From Paracoccus seriniphilus (GTDB taxonomy: Bacteria; Pseudomonadota; Alphaproteobacteria; Rhodobacterales; Rhodobacteraceae), in the NCBI RefSeq assembly GCF_028553745.1, contig NZ_CP067129.1, positions 201,001 through 265,000 of the forward strand: a DNA stretch of 64,000 nt, in the 5' to 3' direction. The first letter of the stretch is position 1; the number at the start of each line of letters is the position of its first letter. Shown here piece by piece: positions 55,490-63,226 of this stretch. The notes below the pieces were generated by a model. That model made no database searches and was not told the origin of the DNA. It saw only the letters and a list, made by a program, of their open reading frames with translations. The position numbers were made by a program, and so were the translations under genes.

Positions 55490-56218
55490 TCAGGCCCCGG
55501 GTGGTGTCAGCGGCTCTCGCCCCTCATCCGTCACAAGATGCACCCCTTCGGGTTCGATCACAACCACACAAAGTGGCCGTCCATAGGCAGCCCCACCATC
55601 GATGTTCAGGCGATTGCCGTAATGTGTCGCGGTATCGATCGCCGTATGGCCGTGAACGACCAGCGGCCCGTAATCCACATTGCTCTCCAGGAATCCCTTG
55701 CGGATCCAGACCAGGTCATCCTCGGCCTGATCATGCAGGTCGACGCCAGGGCGGATACCGGCATGCACGACCAAGGCCAGCGGATGCAGATACCACAATG
55801 GCAGGGTCGCCAGAAATTTCGCGTGACTGTCCGGTACGGCCTTGCGTGCCTGTGCAAGAATTTCGTCGCGCGGCAGCGTCGGATCGACACCATAGGATTC
55901 CAGGGTGGCGGCCGCACCCAACCCCTGATGCTCGATCCAATGCCGCCTCGAACTCAGTCCGGGGTCGATCCAGTCTGGGTCTGAAAGGAACTTGGCCAGG
56001 AAACGGTCGTGGTTTCCGCGGGTGACGACCCAGGGACGCCCCTCGGCCTGTCCTGACATCAGGTAGTCAACCACACCGCGCGAATCCGGACCGCGATCAA
56101 TCAGATCTCCGACATGGGCAATGACGGCCTCTTCGCCACCATCCCGCAGGATCCGCTCATGCGCGGCCTTCAACAGATCTAGCTGTCCGTGAACATCACC
56201 GATCGCATATAGCCGCAT
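55490..56218 (-). CDS. Metallophosphoesterase (PP2A/ApaH-like serine/threonine phosphatase fold)
   Basis: A 242-residue calcineurin-like phosphoesterase. The metal-binding motifs GDVHGQLD (residues 7-14), GDLIDRGPDSRGV, GNHDRFL and VVHGHTAID near the end are complete. This PrpE/ApaH-like group dephosphorylates proteins or dinucleotide polyphosphates; the substrate is open. ATG 56218 is chosen: AAAGG lies 6 nt upstream and it starts the first strand of the fold. Confidence 0.9.
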   Translation of the reverse strand: MRLYAIGDVHGQLDLLKAAHERILRDGGEEAVIAHVGDLIDRGPDSRGVVDYLMSGQAEGRPWVVTRGNHDRFLAKFLSDPDWIDPGLSSRRHWIEHQGLGAAATLESYGVDPTLPRDEILAQARKAVPDSHAKFLATLPLWYLHPLALVVHAGIRPGVDLHDQAEDDLVWIRKGFLESNVDYGPLVVHGHTAIDTATHYGNRLNIDGGAAYGRPLCVVVIEPEGVHLVTDEGREPLTPPGA

Positions 56219-56294
56219 GAGCTGCCTTTCCATGTCTTGCCTGACCCGGGCGGGGCAGAGGCGCGCCACCTGAAAGGCAGCGCGCGAATTGAGC

Positions 56295-57884
56295 TTAAAG
56301 CTCGAACTGCAGGCGACGGGCTTGCAGGAATTTTCCCGTGCTGCGCAGGGCGTCCAGAGCCTCGTCGCTGATGGCTTCGTCCAGGTAAAGGATGGCAATC
56401 GCGTCGTCGCCCGTTGCCGAACGGCCAAGGGTAAAGTTCGCGATGTTCACGCCCAGATCGCCAAGCGTTGCGCCAAGCGCCCCGATGACGCCGGGAACAT
56501 CCTTGTTGCGCGTGTACAGCATGTGCTCGCCAATCTCGGCGTCCACATTGATGCCGCGAATCTGGATGAATCGGGGTTTGCCATCGCTGAAGACGGTGCC
56601 GCCGATGGAACGTTCGCGCTTCTCGGTGACCACGGTCAGCTTGATATAGCCCTCATAGACACCCCCCTTGTCCTGGGTGGTGGTCGCAACCTGAACGCCG
56701 CGCTCTTTCGCCATGACAGGGGCGGACACCATGTTCACATCGGGATTGGTCGCCTTCATCACGCCGGCAATCACCGAGGCATTCAGCGCGTTCAGGTTCA
56801 TTGTCGAGGCAACGCCATCATACAGGATGTTGATGGCCTTGATCGGCTCGTCGGTCATCTGCCCGACAAATGCACCCAGATATCCGGCCAGCTTGATCCA
56901 CGGGCCCATGACAGCGGCTTCCTCGGCCGTGACCGAAGGCATGTTCAGCGCGTTCTGCACGGCACCGGTCAGCAGGTAGTCCGACATCTGTTCTGCCACC
57001 TGCAGCGCCACGTTTTCCTGCGCTTCGGTTGTCGATGCCCCCAGATGCGGCGTCACGACAACATTGGGCAGGTTGAACAGCGGGCTGTCCGTGGCGGGCT
57101 CGACGGCGAACACGTCAAAGGCGGCACCGGCAACGCGGCCTTCCTTCAGTGCCTCGGCCAGGGCTTCCTCGTCAACCAGACCGCCACGGGCACAATTGAT
57201 GATGCGAACGCCCTTTTTCAGCTTGGCGATATTCTCGCGCGACAGGATGTTCTTGGTCTTCTCGGTCAGCGGCACATGGAAGGTGATGAAATCAGCCTTG
57301 GCCAACAGATCGTCCAGCTCGACCTTGGTTACGCCCATTTCCTTGGCGCGCTCTTCCGACAGGAAGGGATCATAGGCCAGAACCTTCATGTGCAGGCCCA
57401 GGGCGCGGTCGATTACGATGCTGCCGATATTGCCTGCGCCGATCACGCCGAGCGTCTTGTTGAACAGTTCGACACCCATGAAGCGGCTTTTTTCCCACTT
57501 CCCGGCATGGGTGCTGGCGCTGGCTTCGGGCAGTTGTCGCGCAACGGCAAACATCATCGCAATCGCATGCTCGGCCGTCGTGATCGAGTTCCCGAAAGGC
57601 GTGTTCATCACGATCACACCTTTCTTCGAGGCAGCCGGAATGTCGACATTGTCCACGCCGATTCCCGCGCGTCCCACGACCTTTAGATTGGTCGCGCTTT
57701 CCAGCAGCTTCTCGGTCACCTTGGTGGCCGAGCGAATGGCCAGACCATCATATTGCCCGATGACCTCGGCCAGCTTTTCCTTGTCCTTGCCCAGATCGGG
57801 CATGTAATCGACCTCGACACCGCGATCGCGGAAAATCTGGACGGCGGTTTCCGACAGTTTGTCTGATACAAGTACCTTCGGCAT
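56295..57884 (-). CDS. serA: D-3-phosphoglycerate dehydrogenase
   Basis: SerA, 529 residues, oxidises 3-phosphoglycerate with NAD+ in serine synthesis. It is the long form: catalytic and Rossmann domains (GAGNIGS at about 146, RIINCARGGLVDE, and catalytic His in TPHLGASTTEAQ), an intervening domain and a C-terminal ACT domain (ending FLQARRLQFEL) that binds serine as feedback inhibitor. ATG 57884 follows AAGGA. It is downstream of serC, separated by 118 bp with a terminator-like hairpin. Confidence 0.96.
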   Translation of the reverse strand: MPKVLVSDKLSETAVQIFRDRGVEVDYMPDLGKDKEKLAEVIGQYDGLAIRSATKVTEKLLESATNLKVVGRAGIGVDNVDIPAASKKGVIVMNTPFGNSITTAEHAIAMMFAVARQLPEASASTHAGKWEKSRFMGVELFNKTLGVIGAGNIGSIVIDRALGLHMKVLAYDPFLSEERAKEMGVTKVELDDLLAKADFITFHVPLTEKTKNILSRENIAKLKKGVRIINCARGGLVDEEALAEALKEGRVAGAAFDVFAVEPATDSPLFNLPNVVVTPHLGASTTEAQENVALQVAEQMSDYLLTGAVQNALNMPSVTAEEAAVMGPWIKLAGYLGAFVGQMTDEPIKAINILYDGVASTMNLNALNASVIAGVMKATNPDVNMVSAPVMAKERGVQVATTTQDKGGVYEGYIKLTVVTEKRERSIGGTVFSDGKPRFIQIRGINVDAEIGEHMLYTRNKDVPGVIGALGATLGDLGVNIANFTLGRSATGDDAIAILYLDEAISDEALDALRSTGKFLQARRLQFEL

Positions 57885-57965
57885 TTGATTTTTCCTTGTG
57901 ACAGCATCCGGGCCAGGCCTCGCGGATGCGTGTTTCATCTTCTTCTTCGCAGAAATACCCCGGGG

Positions 57966-57987
57966 GTCCGGGGGCTGGCCCCCGGAC
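57966..57987 (-). terminator. GC-rich terminator hairpin between serC and serA
   Basis: GTCCGGGGG and CCCCCGGAC form a perfect 9-bp stem with a CTGG loop; read leftward it continues into CCCCCGGGGTATTTC. This resembles a terminator seen often in Rhodobacteraceae genomes. It starts 16 bp after the serC stop, so serA probably has reduced read-through or its own promoter. Confidence 0.65.
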
Positions 57988-58002
57988 GCAGCCGGATCAC
58001 AT

Positions 58003-59148
58003 TCACTGTGCCGAGAGTTCCGCACGATAGGCGTATTCGATCCAGGGCATCAAAGCCGTGACATCGCTGGCTTCTACGGTCGAACCGCACCAGATCCGCA
58101 AACCTGCGGGGGCGTCGCGATAGGCGCCGGCGTCCAATGCCACGCCTTCCTTTTCCAGCCGTTTGGCAACGGCCTTTGCAAAGGCTGCGCCGTCCTTGAT
58201 GGCCGGATCGGTGAATTTCAGGCAGACACTGGTGGTCGAGGCCGTTGCCGGATCTTCGGCCAGATCCGCGATCCAGTCCTTGTCGGCAATAAAGTCGCGC
58301 ACGGCCTTGGCATTGGCATCGGCACGCGCGATCAGCCCTTGCAGACCGCCAATGCCCTGCGCCCATTTCAGGGCGGCCAGATAGTCTTCGACAGCCAGCA
58401 TCGAGGGGGTATTGATCGTCTCGCCCCGGAAAATGCCCTCGTTCAACTTGCCGCCCTTGGTCATGCGAAAGATCTTGGGCAGCGGGCGGTCGGGGGTATA
58501 GTTTTCCAGGCGGGCAACCGCGCGCGGCGACAGGATCAGCATGCCATGCGCAGCTTCACCGCCCAGCACCTTTTGCCAGCTGAAGGTAACCACATCCAGC
58601 TTGTCAAAAGGCAGTTCCATGGCGAATGCGGCGCTGGTTGCGTCACAGATGGTCAGGCCTTCGCGGTCGGCGGGGATTGCGTCGCCATTGGGAACGCGGA
58701 CGCCGCTGGTCGTGCCGTTCCAGGTGAACACCACGTCCTTGTTGAAATCGACGTCGTTGAAGTCAACGATCTGGCCGTAATCGGCCTTGCGCACGGTGGC
58801 GTCCAGCTTCAGCTGTTTGACCGCGTCGGTGACCCAGCCTTCGCCAAAGCTTTCCCAGGCCAGCATCTCAACCGGGCGCTCACCCAGCATCGACCACATC
58901 GCCATTTCGACGGCACCGGTGTCGGATGCGGGCACGATGCCGATACGATAGTCTGCGGGAACGCCCAGCACTTCGCGAGTCAGGTCGATGGCTTCGGCCA
59001 GTTTGGCCTTGCCAACCGCTGCACGATGCGAACGGCCCAGGGGCGCGTCAGCCAGCAGATTCAGATTGTAACCGGGGAATTTGGCACAAGGGCCCGAGGA
59101 AAAACGCGGATTGGCCGGCCGCGTGGCCGGGATCTTCGGATCAGTCAT
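58003..59148 (-). CDS. serC: Phosphoserine aminotransferase
   Basis: SerC, 381 residues, is a PLP enzyme that converts 3-phosphohydroxypyruvate to phosphoserine. The N-terminal [16 protein letters not shown], the PLP-lysine region [17 protein letters not shown] and [14 protein letters not shown] identify the alphaproteobacterial form. The start ATG 59148 is preceded by a leader with hairpins. With serA it provides the first two steps of serine synthesis, which also supplies the acceptor of C1 units. Confidence 0.95.
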   Translation of the reverse strand: MTDPKIPATRPANPRFSSGPCAKFPGYNLNLLADAPLGRSHRAAVGKAKLAEAIDLTREVLGVPADYRIGIVPASDTGAVEMAMWSMLGERPVEMLAWESFGEGWVTDAVKQLKLDATVRKADYGQIVDFNDVDFNKDVVFTWNGTTSGVRVPNGDAIPADREGLTICDATSAAFAMELPFDKLDVVTFSWQKVLGGEAAHGMLILSPRAVARLENYTPDRPLPKIFRMTKGGKLNEGIFRGETINTPSMLAVEDYLAALKWAQGIGGLQGLIARADANAKAVRDFIADKDWIADLAEDPATASTTSVCLKFTDPAIKDGAAFAKAVAKRLEKEGVALDAGAYRDAPAGLRIWCGSTVEASDVTALMPWIEYAYRAELSAQ

Positions 59149-59159
59149 TTTGACTCAGC

Positions 59160-59220
59160 CTTCCAGCTAAAAGCCCCTCGTTGGGGAGGGGTGTCCCGCC
59201 GCAGGGCATACGCTTCCATC
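59160..59220 (-). ncRNA. Candidate serC leader RNA (attenuator-like hairpins)
   Basis: Read leftward just before serC, the RNA would contain a CCCUGCGGCGGG stem-loop-like segment, then a perfect 6-bp hairpin CCCCTC-(6 nt)-GAGGGG at 59174-59191 followed at once by CTTTT, and a further AGC/GCT pair near the ribosome-binding site. This order agrees with a serC leader motif described for Alphaproteobacteria, but the match is from memory, not computed. Confidence 0.45.
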
Positions 59221-59436
59221 GGTCCTACTGCAACAAAAAAAGAATCCCGCCCTTCCTGCTGCTGCCAGATCCCGCGCAGGATGCTTGCTCATTTCGCAAA
59301 CCCGCGGGCAAGCGGAAGTACGGCAAGTCCTTCGCCGTCAAGGAAGAAATGCACCACGAAACACGGGTATCAATCCGTCATATCTTCCCTCGCCGCCAGG
59401 ATGGACATCGTGGCAGCCTGTTTCATAGGATGGGTC

Positions 59437-59904
59437 ATGGGACAGGCATTCGATCCGCAGGTATTGCTGTCAGAAGCGTTGATGGCGAATCTGGCGACGC
59501 TTGGCGATGAGGGGCCGCGAAACGCGCCGGCCTGGTTTCTCTGGGAAGGTGGCGCGATCTGGATGCCGGCGTCCGGAAGCAACAGTTCGGTGCGCCGGTT
59601 GCAGGCAGATCCAAGATGCGCGGTCGAGGTTACCCGTTTCGACAATGAGGCCGGAATCCTGTTGCATCTTGGCCTGCGGGGCCGTGCCAGCATCCAGGTG
59701 ATGGATGGCGCCAGGTTCAGAAGGCTGCTTTCGAAATATCTTGGGCCGGAGGAGGCGCGCTGGAATCCGTGGTTCATTCGGAACGTGGCGGCGATCGACG
59801 ACCCGGACGGGCGCATGATCAAGCTGCGGCCGCAGACGATCTTTACGAATAACGTCTCATATGCTCGCAGCGGGCCGCAACTGGCATGGCCCCCGGAAGA
59901 TTGA
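59437..59904 (+). CDS. Pyridoxamine 5'-phosphate oxidase-fold FMN-binding protein
   Basis: A 155-residue split-barrel flavoprotein-like protein of the PNPOx family: LSEALMANLATLGDEGPRNAPAWFLWEGGAIWMPASGSNSSVRRLQADPRCAVEVTRFD is the typical first half. Family members bind FMN or F420/haem and many act as oxidoreductases of unknown substrate; the pyridoxal pathway role is not implied. ATG 59437 with AGGATGGG before it is preferred over ATG 59401, which adds 12 hydrophobic residues. The upstream 288 bp (59149-59436) has no gene apart from the serC leader. Confidence 0.78.
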   Translation: MGQAFDPQVLLSEALMANLATLGDEGPRNAPAWFLWEGGAIWMPASGSNSSVRRLQADPRCAVEVTRFDNEAGILLHLGLRGRASIQVMDGARFRRLLSKYLGPEEARWNPWFIRNVAAIDDPDGRMIKLRPQTIFTNNVSYARSGPQLAWPPED

Positions 59905-59959
59905 GCAACCAACCATGCGGCGGGGCGACAGGCGCCCCGCCAATCGTGTTGTGCCAGGC

Positions 59960-60298
59960 TCAGATCGCAGCGGTCACGATGATCTCGACGCGCAGGGTGT
60001 CGCGTGCCAGCCGGGCTTCGCCGCAGGCGCGGGCGGGGGCGTGGCCCTCGGGCACCCATGCGTCCCAGACCTCGTTCATTTCGGCGAAATCATCCATATC
60101 GGCCAGCCAGATGATGGCCTGCAGGATCTTTTCGCGCGAAGAGCCGGCTTCTTGCAGCAGGGCATCCACGCGCGACAGGCAGTCGCGGGTCTGTTCGGCA
60201 ACGGTTTCGCCCGCGCCGACCTGGCCACACAGGTAGACCACGCCGTTATGTTTGACGATCTTGCTCATTCGCGTGCCGGTATGCATGCGCTCGATCAT
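59960..60298 (-). CDS. RidA-family enamine/imine deaminase
   Basis: A 112-residue RidA-family protein. Unlike the paralogue at 6.2 kb, it keeps the catalytic arginine in the [10 protein letters not shown] segment and the [10 protein letters not shown]-terminal strand, so enamine/imine deamination is likely. [10 protein letters not shown] is the usual N-terminal loop. ATG 60298 is used; internal ATGs at codons 5 and 11 are possible. It is 140 bp downstream of the DMT gene in the same direction. Confidence 0.87.
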   Translation of the reverse strand: MIERMHTGTRMSKIVKHNGVVYLCGQVGAGETVAEQTRDCLSRVDALLQEAGSSREKILQAIIWLADMDDFAEMNEVWDAWVPEGHAPARACGEARLARDTLRVEIIVTAAI

Positions 60299-60420
60299 GG
60301 GGAATTCCTTTCATCTCTCCGCGTCACTGCGCTTGTCGCGCATCGGCGCGGCTTCGCCAAGGGGCAGAGCCGAATGGCCGGGACCTTTCGATGGCGCATG
60401 GTGGCAATTCGGAGATCACT

Positions 60421-60450
60421 GGTCAGGTCAGGTCAGGTCAGGTCAGGTCG
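60421..60450. repeat. TGACC pentamer repeat at the DMT transporter stop codon
   Basis: On the leftward strand this is CGACC followed by five TGACC units; the transporter stop TGA (60438-60440) lies in the second unit. Because 5 is not a multiple of 3, any three units contain a TGA in every frame. Confidence 0.8.
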
Positions 60451-61385
60451 GGCTGGGGCGGCGTCGCCGCAGATTTTGGGGCAGGTCTGCCTGCGCGCGG
60501 ACAGGGCATGGTCAGGATCGCCAGACAGGCGACGACCAGCGCGACCCCGGACCAGCCAATGGCAGGCAATCTTTCCCCGATCAGGATGACCGCGAGGACG
60601 GCCGCGACAACCGGTTCCAGCAGGGTCAGGGTTGTTGCCATGCTGGCCTGAACGCGGGCCAGCCCGTAACCAAAGCACAGATAGCCCAGGAACATCGGCA
60701 CCCCCGCCATGTAGAGTCCCACCGCGGCATTGTTCCACGAGGCGAGAAAGGGCGCTCCGGTCGCGATCAGCACCGGCATCAGCAACAGCCCGCCCAGCCC
60801 GAAGGTCGCGCCCATCGCCACCGAGGATCTTGTGCCGCGCAGCATCATCCTGCGTGCCGACCATGAATAAAGGGCATAGGTCAGACCGCCGATCAGCCCC
60901 AGCGCCACGCCAAGCGGGACCGAGGTGCCACCCACCTGCAACCCTTCCGGGGCGGTCTCGGCAAGGCAGATCAGGGTCATCCCGGTCGCGCCGATCAGCG
61001 CGCCGATTCCCCATCGCCAGGTCAGCCCCGTCCGGTCCAGCAGATATTCGATCACCGCCGCCAGCAAGGGGGCCGAGCCGATCGTGACCACGGTGCCCAC
61101 GGTCACGCCAGCCAGGCGCATCGACCCATAAAAGGCCAGCGGATAGATGGCGACGGCCACCGCGCCGATCACCAGCAGCCGCCGCTGCTGCGTCAGCAGG
61201 GCGCGCGCGCGCCAGATGCCCCGGAATGCGACCAGCGCCTGGGCGATGCCGCCCAAGCCCATGGCCGCCGCACCGATTGCCGCTGCGCTGACCTCGGGCG
61301 CGAATGTCGCCGCCGTGCCGGTGGTGCCCCAGACGAAGGCCGCAAAGAGGATGCCGGCGACGCCCAGCAGATAGCCCTGTGTCAT
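60438..61385 (-). CDS. DMT-family transporter (EamA domains)
   Basis: A 315-residue inner-membrane protein with ten predicted membrane segments and two EamA repeats. GILFAAFVWGTTGTAATFAPE opens the first and SATGMTLICLAE-like stretches close it; the second repeat has FLGYLCFGYGLARVQASMATTLTLLEPVVAAVLAVILIGERLP. Likely an exporter of a small metabolite or drug. It is 1 nt after the TetR gene, so it is probably the target of that repressor. The C-terminal tail runs through a TGACC repeat. Confidence 0.88.
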   Translation of the reverse strand: MTQGYLLGVAGILFAAFVWGTTGTAATFAPEVSAAAIGAAAMGLGGIAQALVAFRGIWRARALLTQQRRLLVIGAVAVAIYPLAFYGSMRLAGVTVGTVVTIGSAPLLAAVIEYLLDRTGLTWRWGIGALIGATGMTLICLAETAPEGLQVGGTSVPLGVALGLIGGLTYALYSWSARRMMLRGTRSSVAMGATFGLGGLLLMPVLIATGAPFLASWNNAAVGLYMAGVPMFLGYLCFGYGLARVQASMATTLTLLEPVVAAVLAVILIGERLPAIGWSGVALVVACLAILTMPCPRAGRPAPKSAATPPQPDLT

Positions 61386-61386
61386 G

Positions 61387-61977
61387 TCAAAACGCCTTCA
61401 GCATGTCATCGACCATGCCTCGCGCCGCAGCCACCCGTGCGCTGTTGCCTTCCAGTCCTGCGCGCGCCATGGCTCCTTCCAGCAGAAAGGCGATATGGGC
61501 GGCCATCTTTCTGGCCCGCGCCGGGTCTTGCGGCAGCAATTCCGCCAGATGCCGGGCCAGAATATCCTCGACCTGTTCCTTGTGCCGGCGCACGGCCTGG
61601 CGACCGTCATCACCGGCATCCAGCTCGGCAGCGGCATTCAGCAGACCGCAGCCGCGGAAGCCGCGCTCATAGGCATGTTCGGCATGATCCTGATAGGCAT
61701 CGAATACGGCCAGAATACGCTGTTTCGGGTCAGGCGCCCGCGCAAGTCGGCGTTCGTAGAGTTCCAGCCATTCGGCGTGGCGCGCCTCGAGATACTGGTT
61801 CACCAGATCCGCTTTCGAGGCAAAGTTGTTGTAGAGGCTTTTCTTGGCCACCCCGGCCCGGGCGACGATGGCATCGATTCCGGTTCCGGCGATGCCGTGA
61901 TTGTAAAACAGCACGGAAGCCGCCTGCAAAAGGCGGTCGCGTGCGGGTTCCCTGGCAGATGTGTCTGGCTGCGCCAT
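61387..61977 (-). CDS. TetR-family transcriptional regulator
   Basis: A 196-residue TetR regulator: ARDRLLQAASVLFYNHGIAGTGIDAIVARAGVAKKSLYNNFASKADL is the helix-turn-helix at about residues 11-57; the rest is the helical ligand domain with several Arg/Glu. The gene is 1 nt from the DMT transporter, and a near-perfect 20-bp palindrome lies just upstream of its ATG, so it likely represses its own operon and is relieved by a transporter substrate. AGGAGA precedes the start. Confidence 0.93.
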   Translation of the reverse strand: MAQPDTSAREPARDRLLQAASVLFYNHGIAGTGIDAIVARAGVAKKSLYNNFASKADLVNQYLEARHAEWLELYERRLARAPDPKQRILAVFDAYQDHAEHAYERGFRGCGLLNAAAELDAGDDGRQAVRRHKEQVEDILARHLAELLPQDPARARKMAAHIAFLLEGAMARAGLEGNSARVAAARGMVDDMLKAF

Positions 61978-61994
61978 TCATGTCTCCTAATATG

Positions 61995-62014
61995 TAGGTA
62001 GACCGGTATACCTA
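61995..62014. promoter_or_regulatory. TetR operator upstream of the tetR-DMT operon
   Basis: TAGGTAGACCGGTATACCTA is a 20-bp palindrome with 18 of 20 symmetric positions, centred on ACCGGT, 18 bp upstream of the tetR start. A consensus-like TTGACA (complement of 62025-62030) lies just upstream on the leftward strand, so the operator would block RNA polymerase. Confidence 0.75.
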
Positions 62015-62248
62015 TTTCGGGATTTGTCAATGCGTTCCCGCCGGTCCCGCAACAAGGTCACGTTTCGTCGCGGGATCGCGGCAGGTTTTGCGATACGCGT
62101 GGCACATCGCCGGCCCGCCCAGGGCGTTGCCCAGAGGTCGCGCTGCCGGGAATAAAATTGATGAATGGACCTCAACTCTGTATAGGTTGGGCGCTTCACC
62201 GTAATCTGGCAACCAGTCAGGCCGCAACAAAAGTCAGAAAGACATACC

Positions 62249-62923
62249 TTGCTTATCTCTCATCGGCACAAGTTCATTTACATCAAGACCCATAAGACGG
62301 CGAGCACCAGCATCGAGGGAATTTTGGAGGCCGCTTGTGTGCTTTCCGATGATGCGGCAAAGCACCGGCGCCCCTATATCACGACATCCGACGGAATTGT
62401 CGCCGGTCGCAATGGAGGGGAAAGGCCGGAAGATCCCCTGACAGCACATTCGCCGGCTGCCGCCATCAGGCGTGTGATCGGGGCGAGGAAGTTCAAGCAA
62501 TATTTGAAGGTATATGCAGTCCGGAATCCCTATGACAAGGTGGTTTCCTGGTATTGGCATGTCATGCCGAAAGACCTGCGTGTCGAACTGAAAGAAGATT
62601 TTTCGGAGGCGCGCAAGTTTTTCAGAAACTGGCTTCTCATGCGGCCGACACTTCCTACGGACCTGAAATTCTATCGCACGCCTGCGGGACGTTTCAAAGC
62701 ATATCAAATCCGCTACGAGAGCATGAACGAGGATCTGCAAGCGCTTGCTGACAAGCTGGGCTTCGACCTGGACACCACAGCCATGCCGCAATGGAAGACA
62801 GCAGCCCGTGGTCATAAGGACGTTGATTTTGAGAACTATTACGACCCCGAGACGCGTAAGGTCGTTGAAGAGGCTTTCAGCTACGATTTCAAGAATTTCG
62901 GCTATCAGATCATGAAGGACTGA
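62249..62923 (+). CDS. Sulfotransferase-family protein
   Basis: A 224-residue sulfotransferase-fold protein. ISHRHKFIYIKTHKTASTSIE carries the 5'-phosphosulfate-binding TASTS loop, and the later KVYAVRNPYDKVVSWYW stretch with RNP is the 3'-phosphate-binding region. It would move sulfate from PAPS, which the CysD/CysNC pair makes, to a sugar or other acceptor. No ATG is near the domain start; TTG 62249 is used because the loop starts directly after it. The gene and its upstream region are less GC-rich than most of the window. Adjacent to a capsule-type gene. Confidence 0.8.
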   Translation: MLISHRHKFIYIKTHKTASTSIEGILEAACVLSDDAAKHRRPYITTSDGIVAGRNGGERPEDPLTAHSPAAAIRRVIGARKFKQYLKVYAVRNPYDKVVSWYWHVMPKDLRVELKEDFSEARKFFRNWLLMRPTLPTDLKFYRTPAGRFKAYQIRYESMNEDLQALADKLGFDLDTTAMPQWKTAARGHKDVDFENYYDPETRKVVEEAFSYDFKNFGYQIMKD

Positions 62924-63226
62924 CATTCCGGGCGCTGGCGACTTTCGGCGGGGCTGTCTATCCGTCGGTCGACAGATTTGATGGTCGCCGGGAGAGAGCC
63001 TGTCAGGCAAAACTGCCCCGCGGCGCTGTTGGCGGTGGGCTGATTGGCGTGCTTGCAGAGGTGGACGGCTGAGTTTTTCCTATCGGGTGGGCCGGTGCTA
63101 CCGCTGGCTTTGGTTTTCGCCTATAGAAACCTATAAACAACAGCACTCACGGGCGGATGTGGGTGACATTCAGAACATGATGGCCGCTGCGTTTCGGCAC
63201 GGCAAGATCGAGAGTCGAACAGGGTG
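62924..63226. promoter_or_regulatory. 303-bp gap with a candidate promoter before the capsule-type gene
   Basis: No gene is seen. TTGGTT at 63110-63115 and TATAAA at 63132-63137, 16 bp apart, form a reasonable sigma-70-type promoter about 90 bp upstream of the next start. A repeated CCTATA occurs just around the -10. Confidence 0.4.

Noticed and set aside
57898..59436. A long plus-strand open frame in front of the PNPOx-fold gene
   Set aside because: It runs opposite serC, and its composition (many Gly, Arg, His, Gln) is that of an antisense shadow.
60421..60450. CRISPR-like or minisatellite array
   Set aside because: The unit is only 5 bp with no spacers; it is a simple pentamer repeat at a stop codon.
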